A stretch of DNA of 64,000 nucleotides from Kuschelorhynchus macadamiae. Its lineage: Eukaryota > Arthropoda > Insecta > Coleoptera > Curculionidae. The notes under the pieces were generated by a model. It ran no database searches, was not told the DNA's origin, and worked only from the letters and a program-made list of their open reading frames with translations. Below are positions 39,501-50,752 of this stretch, piece by piece. Location of the stretch: assembly GCA_030620095.1 (NCBI GenBank), contig JAUTXW010000329.1:137501-201500 (forward strand), given 5' to 3'. Position 1 is the stretch's first letter. Each line of letters starts with the position of its first letter. Made by a program: the position numbers and the translations under genes.

Positions 39501-42500
39501 AATCTTTGTAGGGAAATAAGTGTATGTAAGAACTTTTAAGAAACGTCTAAAATGATCCGTTTTGAAAATACTTAAAATTAAAAATTTGTCTGCATTGCTA
39601 GAACTTGGGAGCTTCATCAAAATAAAGCAGCAATTTGTTCTGTACTATTTTTTATTTAAAATTAATTAATTAAAAATTTAAATCCATAGTAATTTAAAAA
39701 TAATTATTTAATGATTAAATTTTATTTAATTTTCATTTTGGATGTATATATTTTTCTAATAGTGCTAATTTTTGAGTTGTGACTGAAAGAAAAAAATCTG
39801 GTTAATTATTTCGACGAGTATTTTGTTAATTATACTATCTCAGAGCGAAGAAGAAATTATAATAACTTAATACTACTATGTTAAATTGGAAATTACACAA
39901 AGCAGCATTTTTTCAGATTTGAAATTAAATTTATATAACTGTAACATCCCCACCTTTTTAAGTTCCTTTATACTACACTGCTACATGATTTACAGTTTTA
40001 TCTTTATTCCCATTATTACTATTATGATTGGCATGTCAAATAACAGTTTACCATTCTTACCTATACATCTTCTAGATATTTATAAAAACCATATAGTTAA
40101 TTTTTGATAATAGATAAATTATTAGTAGGGCCGAAATTTCATTAACACTAATAACATACCATAATAAGGAAGACTTTCACTTCACCATTAGAGTCCAACG
40201 CTGTTAATCTAATACTCTTTTCACTTGCTTTATCTATTGTCATCTCAGCCCAAATCTGAAAATAAGAAATATTAAAAAGGCATTTCTAAACTACCTTAAT
40301 TTTTATTATATTTATCGATACTTTATGTATCATTTATTTAACTCAGCAAATACAACATTCTGATTTCACTAAAAGTGTGACATGAAAATCATAACAGTAG
40401 TGACAGTACTAGTAAGATTGTCACTTGTTATCAAGATAATAATAATAATAACTTTATTCAAGATAGGACGAACCTAATACAAAAGTTAGCTTTTGGTTTA
40501 CAATTTTGGTTATTCTTAGATTAATCCTAAAATATAGCTAAACATTAGTTAGTGTTCATATATTTTGATAAATTGCGCTTAAAAATAATAATGCTATTGC
40601 TTCCCTTTATATCTAATGGTAATCTGTTAAATTCGGAGATACCCCGCACGAACAGTGATGCCATCGAAACCGATAAATTAGTTCTAGCTACTCGATAGTC
40701 ATTATTTCTTCGTGTATTATGGTTGTGAATCTCATTATTAAATATTAAAAATTTATTAAAATATGCAGGCAAAAGACCCCTACTAATCTTGAATAGAAAA
40801 ACCATGGTCAAGTAATGAAGGCGTTGCCTCACAGTAAACCAATCAAGCGTCGATAACATCACTACTATAGGCGTATACCTATTGCACTTAAGAATAATTC
40901 TCATACCCCTGTTCATTAATTTCTGAAGTGAATCTTTTTCGTTAGTGCTCATAAGGTACAACAGTGAACTGCAATAATCGAAATGTGGCTGAATTATTGT
41001 TTTATATATAGTAATTCTAGCATACATTGACAAATGACCAGAAACCCTAGAGAAAAAATATAACTTCTTGCGAATTTTCCTAGAGATAAACTGAAAGTGC
41101 TTATCAAATCTCAACCTATTATCCAAAACAAATATATAATAATTTTTAATTTTAAGATATTTCATCTCTGCAACCCACTCAATCTTTTCACCGTCTATCT
41201 CCAAGGAAAAGTTGTCAAAGCTTATACCAGAAACCTTATATGAAGTACTCAATATCATTGCTTTCGTTTTAAGAACATTAAGTTTAAGTTTATTGGTTTT
41301 AAAAAAACTCTCCAACTTTCCCAAAGCCAAATTCATATTTTCCATTACCCTCTCTAAATCATTTCCGGTACATGCCACAAGTGTATCGTCAGCAAAGAGG
41401 TTCAAAAATTCGAAATCATGTGCATAGTTTATGTCATTGAGATAGATAATGAAAAGGATGGGTCCCAATATACTGCCGAACACGGCACTCCTATACTATT
41501 CAACACTGCATTGGAGAAAGAGCTTCCACACTTTGTTATTTGTGCACGGTCTTCCAGATATTGCTGAAACCAAGACAACACTCTTCCCCCAATACCATAA
41601 TATTTAAATTTTTTTAAAAGTAAATCTCGGTCAATTGTTTTAAAAGCTCTCTTAAGATCTAAAAACGCAGCCACAATATACTTGTTTTCATCAATGGATT
41701 GTTTCCATTTAGTTACTGTAAGTTGCAAAGCTGTTTCACAGGAGTGGTTTTTCCTGAATCCTGATTGGTGGCCTTTAGACATTTTATTTTTATCAAAATA
41801 TTTCTTTAATTGATCACAGACGGCTGCTTCCAAAATTTTTTTAACGGTAAGAAGAGTGTTGATTGGTCTAAACTCATCTACATTTGAAGGGTTGAGAATC
41901 TTAGGAACTGGTGAAATAATACTTGTTTTTAGTTCAAATGGAAAACATCCTCCTAACAAAGATGAATTTACAAAATTAAGCAAAACATACCCCAACACCT
42001 CAAAATAGTTCCTCAAAAAACCTGCATTAAGTATGTCATGTGGATCAGTCTTATTCTTTAGTGAAAATACAATGCTTTTAAGTTCACACAATGTAATTGT
42101 TTCAAAATCACAGAAAACAGTTTCAACTGGATTATATATATATCACCCGTCCACTCATCAGTAGGAATAATTGAACTTTCAATATCCATTACACTATTAA
42201 CAAAAAAATCATTAAATCTATTAGCACTCTCAACTTCACTAGATGCAAACTCATCATCTATAAATTTAAATAACAGGTAATTTAAGGATTGATTTTTACT
42301 TTTAATTAGATCCTTCAAAGTGCTCCACATAGCCCTACTATTCCCTTTATTTGCATCTATTCTGCTTTCAAAGAACTCCCTCTTTTTATTTTTTATAATA
42401 TTGACTACTGAATTTCTTTTAAGTTTGTAATCCTGCCACAAAACCTCTCGTCCATTATCCTCTATGGAGTTCTTAAAAACTTTATAAGCTCTATCTCTTT

Positions 42501-45500
42501 CTTCGACTTTAAGTTTAACATCAGTATCATACCATACTGGTTTTCTTTGTTTGTTTTTTACTTCAATCAATGGGCAAACATATCAACTATATGCTTACAT
42601 TTAGTTAAAATATCTTGAAATAAAACATTTACATTACTTGATTGAGTATTAAAATCTGTTTCAATAAGTTTAAGATTGATGTTATGCATTCTTCTGAGCT
42701 TATCCTATGAAAACAGAATGATCGGTAATCCTTGGTACATCAAGAACGCTGACAGATATTTTATTGGATTTATTACATAATATATAATCAATCAAAGTAG
42801 AACTTACTTACTTCACTATGTCTCGTACACTCACACACTTATTCTATTAGAATAATAACTTGTACTATCCAGAAAATGTATGTTAATATCACCTGTTAGT
42901 ATACAGTTATCAGTTTCTGTAAAGTAGTCATCACACCACTCTTCTAACTTCTTTAAAAACACAGCATGGCTAGAGTTAGGTGAGTGATAACAACCTCCTA
43001 CTGTCCAGTTTACCCCATGAATATTGATTCTAATAAAAACACACCAATAATTGCCAATTTCAACGGAAGTCCCAAAAATACTAAATTTAACATTATTTCT
43101 TACAAACAGAATCACCCCTCCTGTATGTCTGCTATGGGAGTTGCAACGTATACATGAGTACCCCTTTACCTGAACCTCTAGATCAACTTCTTCTGTTACT
43201 CTTGCTTCAGTTAAAACTACCAATAGAGGGTTACAAATATATGTTTCTGCAATTAATTCTGACTTCTGGGCCAAAAAACTTTGAGTATTTAGACATACTA
43301 TATCACAGTTTGCAAGGTAACAATATCACAGGAATTTATTGGTGCCTTTAGTTTTTTGCTTTCACAATATGAGGAACTCCGTTTGTGTATTTAATGACTA
43401 AATCCAATTCACCTTTAGATTTCCGATCCTTAAGCTGTTTGAAAATCTCCCTTTCTTCCTGTCTCTGGGCATTTGAGAGATCTGGTCCCACAAAAACACT
43501 GCAAGATGCTCACAGCGACGCCTTTACCGACATTACATTACGAAGACATTACAGATAGGGATGAAATTCGCAAATAAATAAAGTGTGACTTAACTTTGAT
43601 CTTATAGGTTTTTTATTTTTATTCAATATTTTATTCGCAATTTAGTTTACTTAAGTGAATACCTTATAAAACACACTACACAGTTAAAAAGGAGAATTTA
43701 TCTGTTTATAAATATTACGGTAAGATTTACTCCCCTCAAGTGCATATTTAATCTTTCCAAATAAATTTAAATATATTTAAGAGGTGGAGATTTGTGGGGA
43801 ATTATAATTTATATAAAGAAAAACTTGTAACTTTTGAGTACAAGAAGAAAAGAATCTCCTTATATACTGGAAATAAGACAAGCTTATTCAATAAACAAAG
43901 TATTAACAAATCATACAGTTAAGGTTGAAATATATGATCAGCTTCCAGTTTCACTCAATTATCATATATCTAAAGCATGACTGTAAGTCTTTGAATTCTG
44001 GCATGACAGGTATAACTACAATTATTGGAACAATGTAGAGCAGTGCTACTTAAATGGTGGTTTGCAGACAAATTTGAGCTAGCCCATGATCAGCTTCATC
44101 TAGGCTAGACCTTGGGGTCAATGCAGATTATGGCCAGGCTTATCAAATATTTTAGAAACACATTTTGATAACAAATATTTTATATTCTAGCTGAACTTCT
44201 CAATAATTCACAATTTAAATCAGCTGCATAAACGTAGCCAACCATATTTAGACATTCACTAATAAAGTAGTTCTGCAGTGCCTAGTAGTTGTAGTAATAG
44301 TAATCGTAGTAGTCGTAGTAGTAGTAGTAGTAGCAGTAATGGTACTAGTAGTCTCTATGTTATGATCTTTTCAGTTTTTATGATTTACTTCCAGGATGTT
44401 AGTGTCTGAAATTCTTATTCCTTATGTTAAATAAATCCTAAATAAGTTGTGTAAAAAACTTAAAGCTCGTGTGTCTCACGAGTCCCTAGTTACAAGAATA
44501 TTGTGTTTTATATTTTTATATGTATTTTGCCATTTGCAATAAACATAGAGGTGGTTGATCAGCAATGTAATACATTGCCGTCCGGTAATTTGGGGAGATA
44601 TTTACTGGTACCCTCAGGCCCTCGGGGGCCAAGTTTGAATAGGACTGAGGTAGAGAATATCTAAAAAATATTATGGTTAATTCAAGACCCTTATGGTTGC
44701 TTCCAATATATAAAAATACTGGTAATAAAAATAGTCATACATTACAGACCAATTTTTAAAATATCTCTTATCCCTAAAATAATGGAAGCATTAATTACAG
44801 AATAGAAAACTTAAAGGGCAGTGTACATGTACAAAAGTAATGAAACAAAAAAGTCTATCTGTATTATACATGTTATACAGACAGACCTTTTTGTTTCATT
44901 AATTACAGAATATGTGGAGGGTTCATTTAAAAATGTGATTGTACCTAACCAATAAATTGTCTTTTAATGGAATTTCAGATACACTTTTGAAATAGTTAGT
45001 CTTTTTAACAGGGAGACAACAGTTTGTTGAAATTAATTATCATTAATGGAATCCTATCAATGTTACCTTTGATGTACCCCCAAGGAGGTTATCTATCACC
45101 CTTTTTATTTAATATTTTTATTATTCATGTAGAAAAATGGTTTGAATAGTTTAAATCTATTTTATATGCTGACGATCTGAAAATCTTTAAAGACATAAAA
45201 ACACAAAAACTTCAAGAAGATCTTGATAAGTTCTACAACTGATGTAACATAAATGAGATGATTCTCAATATAAGAAAATGTACAACAACCCTTTTATTAT
45301 CAATTTAACAATACTCCTTTAGTACAGGTTGATATACTCTGAGAACATGGTGTTTTACTTGTTTCTAAACTTTCGTTTATCACCCACATCATAGACTGTT
45401 GCAACAAAGCAGTTCAAGTTTTGGGTTTTGTCAAAGGAAATACCAAAGACTTTAAAAGCATAGATGCTGTAAAACTGTTTTATACCTCATTAGTAAAACC

Positions 45501-47220
45501 TGATCTGGAAAACTCCTCTGACATATGGAATCCATATTATTGCTACTCCTTTATATGTTCAGTGACGTTTAATAACAATGGGACCAGTAATATATCACTT
45601 TTCTCACCACCTTTTCAATAACCATCATACTCAGATAACCAATTATCAAGATAATGATATGCTAAGTATTGTAACAATGTTGGTTACTACGAAGACTATT
45701 TTTAGAACTCATGATTCCTCAATATGTGAATAAGATCACACAAAATAAATAAAGAGGATAAGGATAATATCTTAGGAGTGAAAAAACCATATTTTACTTT
45801 CCATAATTTAGTTTTTTTTTATTCTGATAAAATAAAATGTATTACCTGTTTTGCGGTAAAACCATTTTTTGTCCTAATGTACGTTTTTTACATTGCTATA
45901 TTATGCCAATTAAGTATACAAGCATTTAGTGGATCTTATATTATAAATCTGAATTCCTAACAAGTTTTTAATATGGCTTCATTGTCAAGGTCACCTCAAA
46001 TATTATCTTTGTGTTAGTTATGTACCATTTCTCTATTTTAGATATGTTTATATTATTTTTTACCTATTCTAGTAACTACATGTATTAATGTTTATGGAAA
46101 TAAATGATACAGATTTAAAATGACTAACATTTTAATAGCCTGTGAAACATAAAAACTAATATTGGTATTGCTTACCTTTGTGTTTAAAATAACCCTTAGA
46201 CTTCCAGTAGCTCTGAAAACCAATCGGCTACCAGTATGACTATCATCTACTTCAAAATCATTCAATCTTAATGTACCCCTTCCCCTTTCTTGCCAATTAC
46301 TTGTCGCTTTGTCAAATGAAAATAATTTACATGATATACTTAAGATATTTGTTTCTTCCTCTTCACCTGTTTTGACTTGAACTTCATCATATTTTCGTTT
46401 ATTTGCTCTAGACTCTTCATATTCTCTTGCAGATTCTGTTAAAGATTTTGTTTCTTTTTCTTTAGATATATCTGTTTTTACCTCACTCTTGATTGCAGAA
46501 CTAAACAACATATCATTTATCTCTGAGGTACTACCATTTGAACTAACCAAACTGGTTGATGGTAAAGGTTCTGAGAATTTTGCATCTGATATTACTCGAT
46601 CTTGTAAATTTTGACCAAATATAAAAGTTGGTGTTGAGGTTGAATTATTACATTGTGTCGATTCCACTGGTTTAGAATCACTTTTTATTAGTGGTACAAA
46701 CTTTAAGACTTCACCATTCATTTGTTTCTTATCACTATTATCACTTTTATTATCATTAGTTGATTTTTTGAATGGGTTAAAACTGCTCTGTCTAAGAATA
46801 AAATTACTTGAAGCTGGAGAGGATGAGTTTATACTTAGTAGTGAAGGTTTCAAAATGCTTTTCCCAAATTTGTTATGTTCAGATGTGAAGGGATTTGTAC
46901 TTCCATGTTTAAATGGATTTGAAGGACTACATATCTTAAATTCGTCTGCTTTTCCCATTTTATTGGACGAGTTATCTAAAAAATTAAAAAAGATTAACAC
47001 CTATAAATAATAAATATTTATACAAACAAAACCTTGTTTGGATGAACAGTCCTCTGTTGAACCGTCTACCTTCATTTTTATATCACTACTAACAGCTGTC
47101 GAATCATCTAAAAACAACAACTAGGATAATAAGTTCTTTAAAATTTATAAACCTACAATTTTTAATTTTAAAACAAGAATGTAATCATGGTAAATACATA
47201 CTCGACTTTACATCCGCCAT
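33544..47220 (-). CDS. RanBP3: RanBP3, Ran-binding protein 3 (complete, five coding exons)
   Basis: Coding exons on the - strand are 47220-47202, 47107-47033, 46975-46176, 40255-40160 and 33657-33544. All junctions are GT/AG and phases agree, giving 1104 nt and 367 residues from MADVKS to DDSGEK. The long third exon holds NPF repeats, FIFGQNLQDRV (about residues 149-159) and ANKRKYDE, then starts the Ran-binding domain at about residue 241 (NILSISCKLFSF, ERGRGTLRLNDF, GSLRVILNTK). Exon 4 continues it with IWAEMTIDKASEKSIRLTAL and exon 5 with RQLYSHLQSRLEKE. RanBP3 is a nuclear RanGTP-binding cofactor that helps CRM1/exportin-1 load cargo. The protein is shorter than the vertebrate form (over 500 residues), mainly in the N-terminal part. 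Introns 3 and 4 (5.9 and 6.5 kb) hold most of the repeats in the gene. Confidence 0.94.
37801..38025. repeat. Tandem repeat, four copies of a 57-60 bp unit
   Basis: Units begin at 37801, 37861, 37921 and about 37978. Each contains GCAGCTCTAACAATATGTGA and then GCTA, followed by a GGTAC-TAAA stretch. The ACCAG at the start of most units is the inverse of the CTGGT near its middle, so each unit can fold. Outside the conserved half, units differ by substitutions and small indels. Confidence 0.93.
38911..38985. repeat. Third, partial copy of the dispersed repeat found at 19034-19410
   Basis: It shares GGTGCAGTACAACTCTC, CTGGCTTAGTGTTTTA and AAATATATAGATT with 19034-19280. It is continuous through the point where the R1-like element is inserted in the other copy. 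Confidence 0.78.
40256..40435. other. RanBP3 intron 3, short proximal part
   Basis: AT-rich intron sequence between exon 4 and the 3' end of the non-LTR element. Confidence 0.5.
40545..43310 (-). pseudogene. Endonuclease and reverse transcriptase ORF of the intronic non-LTR element
   Basis: Endonuclease: CLNTQSFLAQKSELIAETYI, LTEARVTEEVDLEVQ, SRHTGGVILFVRNNV, YHSPNSSHAVF and LTGDINIHFLD. Linker: RKPVWYDTDVKLKVEERDRA. RT: ISPVPKILNPSNVDEFRPIN, SGFRKNHSCETALQ, AFLDLKRAF, a disrupted GVP motif with a frameshift near 41470, LGPILFIIYLNDI and catalytic LFADDTLVA at about 41386-41400. Breaks also occur near 42570, 42830 and 42120, where a short TA run interrupts the frame. The domain order is that of CR1/Jockey-group elements. 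Confidence 0.85.
43365..43515 (-). pseudogene. ORF1 C-terminal fragment of the intronic non-LTR element
   Basis: The - strand reads VFVGPDLSNAQRQEEREIF, then KQLKDRKSKGELDLVIKYT and a stop just before the endonuclease ORF. The N-PDLS-Q-REE-R-LRK pattern is common at the end of ORF1 proteins of invertebrate non-LTR elements. Upstream of about 43515 the frame is closed, marking the 5' truncation. Confidence 0.6.
44041..44647. mobile_element. Non-autonomous hAT element, 607 bp (Charlie-like ends)
   Basis: The left end is CAGTGCTACTTAAATGGTGG; the right end inverted is CAGTCCTATTCAAACTTGGC. The flanking 8-mers ATGTAGAG and AGGTAGAG differ at one base, as expected for an old hAT target duplication. 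No transposase is present. The element contains a TAG-rich microsatellite. Confidence 0.78.
44281..44352. repeat. (TAG)n imperfect microsatellite
   Basis: Runs of TAG/GTA with interruptions (TAGTAGTTGTAGTAATAG and then a clean GTAGTAGTAGTAGTAGTAG-type core), inside the hAT element at 44041-44647. Confidence 0.93.
44680..45620 (+). pseudogene. Non-LTR reverse transcriptase fossil (Jockey-type) on the + strand
   Basis: In changing frames the + strand reads LPIYKNTGNKNSHTLQTNF (RT motif 1-2 region), then a GVPQGGYLSPFLFNIF-like motif near 45065, ILYADDLKIFKDIKTQKLQE near 45160, and GFVKGNTKDFKSIDAVKLFY TSLVKPDLENSS in the C-terminal region from 45421. The order and the L-ADDLKIF sequence fit Jockey-clade RT. 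It is interrupted by a 92-bp hairpin insertion (44805-44896) and many frameshifts, lies in RanBP3 intron 3, and is antisense to the gene. Confidence 0.75.
44789..44912. repeat. Hairpin-containing insertion flanked by 16-bp direct repeats
   Basis: CATTAATTACAGAATA occurs at 44789-44804 and again at 44897-44912. The intervening 92 bp contain a near-perfect inverted repeat: arms 44839-44864 and 44875-44900 pair at 24 of 26 positions around a 10-base loop. The insertion splits the RT fossil. Confidence 0.8.
45621..46175. other. RanBP3 intron 3, distal part
   Basis: AT-rich, ending at the GTAAGC donor of exon 3 (- strand). Nothing else is recognised. Confidence 0.5.
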
Positions 47221-48509
<1,289 letters not shown>

Positions 48510-49347
48510 TAGTGATGTAATGATTCGAATTAAAATACTCGTTGAATCCGAGTACTGAGATACTCGGAATCATCCGAGTATTTAAAATTAATTCGGATTT
48601 CGGATGCAGAATAATTATGCAGTTAAGGAAATGCGGGGAAATAATAAAAAACCATCAGCAAACTGATTGTCATATTGTTAAGACCGGTCCCCGTCAACAA
48701 AACACTCAAGATTACCCATCAACCGCACAGCTACTGCCGATTATGATATCAGGAGAGTGAGCACGGCAGTACAATTTGCATTCGCATTTCGAATGAAAAG
48801 TTTGTTCGGAGGTCCGGAAGGAGCGGGCCGATGCCGGTGACTGAATCCGAATAAATATGGGGTAAATTCGGATTATTAATAATAAAATTGAAAATTGAAC
48901 CAGCGGCCGAGGATCTGCGTGTAAGTTTTAGGTTGTTACTTAGGGCAGATTGGTTTTTCAATATTATCGTAAGTTGATATTGAGGTATCGGCTTTTGGTA
49001 TGTTAATAAATAAATATCATTAATTACAAGTTATATTATTAACTGTCACACATTGACACTACCCACAGCACAGATTGTTAATTCTTTACTTTAATTCCTA
49101 TTTCGAATTTCGACGTTTGATATCGCATTGTGCAGTCATGGAATCGACAGTTCAGCACCCGCCGATGTCATTCGATTTCAATTCCGCAGCTGCTAAGTGC
49201 CGATTCGGAAGCATAAAAATAAAAATTGGGACTGCCTAAACACGCGCATAACGTGTGATTTCGAAATCGGATGATTAATCCGAGTATTCTGTTAATTCGA
49301 TTCCGTATAATCCGACTCCTTAAATAATCCGAATATTTACATAACTA
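48510..49347. mobile_element. Non-autonomous hAT element, 838 bp, with perfect 8-bp target duplication
   Basis: The left end is TAGTGATGTAATGATTCGAA and the inverted right end TAGTTATGTAAATATTCGGA. The 8-mer CCTATTAA flanks it exactly on both sides (48502-48509 and 49348-49355). Both subterminal regions repeat short ATTCGGAT / ATCCGAGTA words in both orientations, typical hAT transposase-binding clusters. The interior is GC-richer, with no transposase frame. Confidence 0.92.
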
Positions 49348-49355
49348 CCTATTAA

Positions 49356-50433
49356 GAAGATCAAAATAATGTGATATGAAATATGATTTAAGATTCAATA
49401 ATATCCCAAACACTGGCGTCATTGGGGGGGTGGTAAGGGTTACATATATTCTTACTTCTTCCTCTTCTTAGTAGTGCTTTTGTTCTATAGTTGAGGGCGT
49501 TGTGCTAATCACGAGTAAATCTCCCGATGGATCCCACCTATAGGGAATACAGTACAAAGTTGGAATACATTTAAGGATTAATTTATTTCTGCTAAAATAT
49601 ATTTCCATACTTCTTGTTTGAGAAACAATTTCTCATATTTTCTAAAGTTTAGTATACTTCCGAAATAAACAGCCATATAGCCGACCAAATAATTTTCGGT
49701 AGTCAGTAACTAGCACTAATTTTTTTTCTTTTGAAACTATATTCAGTAATATTAACCTGCGAAAATTTAGAAGCGGCTAATCCATGAGGATGGACACACA
49801 GTTCTGTTATTTTTGTTTCATCAACCCAAAAAAAAACCCTAATCAAACAAACAATCCTATATTTAAACATAATTACTTACGAAATAATACGTTTTGATAA
49901 TGAAAAGCTTGCCCGTCGGAAGTTCACTCCGAAAACTTAACGAACTTTAGTTTAACTAAGGAATTTTCAATTACTTAAATTTAAACAAATCGCCGCAAGG
50001 CCCGCAAGTGGCGGCACAGTAACGGATTGGTTTTGCTCAGGGTCAAACTTGAGCAAAACCAATCCGTGACTGTAGCTCAATGAACTCTTTCCTACGGAAC
50101 AGGAACGGTCCCATCCATATATGTATAACAACGTACATATATGGGCCGACCAGTGCCGATATCTTTTAAAAGGTTGACTGTGCAAGGGGCAAATGTGTAA
50201 TTATTTACAAACAAATATTTTGGGTTCAAATTTTAGGTAGCTTGGTTTGTTTTTTTTTGTTAAAAGTGCCCTTGTGCCAATACTGCCAGATAGTCATAAG
50301 CTTCCGAGTGTGCTGACAAATTTAGAATAGCGGTAGTTTTAGTTAGTTTTTATACTCGTAGGAAGATAACGTTACCACCTTTATATTTCAAATTGACTGG
50401 AGCAATTGATTATTATTATAGTTTAATTGCTGT
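49356..50433. other. Intergenic with a strong hairpin
   Basis: No gene is recognised. The hairpin at 50016-50073 is listed separately. A second inverted pair, CATATATGT / ACATATATG, lies at about 50116-50145. Confidence 0.5.
50016..50073. repeat. Near-perfect hairpin (24-base arms, 10-base loop)
   Basis: ACGGATTGGTTTTGCTCA at 50022-50039 is exactly complementary to TGAGCAAAACCAATCCGT at 50050-50067. Pairing extends outward to 24 bases with one mismatch. It could be a microRNA-like precursor or the remnant of a foldback element. Confidence 0.9.
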
Positions 50434-50680
50434 CAGAGCTGGGCAAAATCCTTAGAAAGTAACTAAATGCTAAATACCTATGTAAAATGACAAGTATTTA
50501 AATAGTAAATACTTTTCTCTGAAGGTAAGTATTTAACTAATAAAACTCCCAGTATTTAAATACTATGGGTGGTCAAATACTTATATATATTTTTATCATC
50601 CTTTGCCAGAGCCAGACTTTTAATTAACTTATTGATTTAAAGCTTATTACCAGCATTTTTTTATTATAAATTATATAGCA

Positions 50681-50685
50681 TATAG

Positions 50686-50748
<63 letters not shown>
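50681..50748. repeat. (TA)n microsatellite
   Basis: Left TA flank of the Tigger element, within the hAT element. Confidence 0.93.

Positions 50749-50749
<1 letters not shown>

Positions 50750-50752
<3 letters not shown>

Larger units (their letters stand above)
33658..40159. other. RanBP3 intron 4 (6.5 kb)
   Basis: AT-rich. It contains the 60-bp tandem repeat (37801-38025) and a partial copy of the dispersed repeat (38911-38985). No other gene is recognised in it; the small open frames near 34031-34620 and 38958-39384 look like chance. Confidence 0.55.
40436..43520 (-). mobile_element. Non-LTR retrotransposon (CR1/Jockey-type), 5' truncated, in RanBP3 intron 3
   Basis: On the - strand, going 5' to 3', the element starts within ORF1 (VFVGPDLSNAQRQEER, about 43510-43365), continues with the endonuclease (43310-42831), the linker (42700-42130) and RT (42091-40545), and ends in an (ATT)n-like tail at 40436-40451. 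It is in the same orientation as RanBP3. Several frameshifts make it inactive. No target duplication was identified. Confidence 0.85.

Noticed and set aside
46768..47010. + strand open frame over RanBP3 exon 3
   Set aside because: Antisense shadow of the RanBP3 coding exon.
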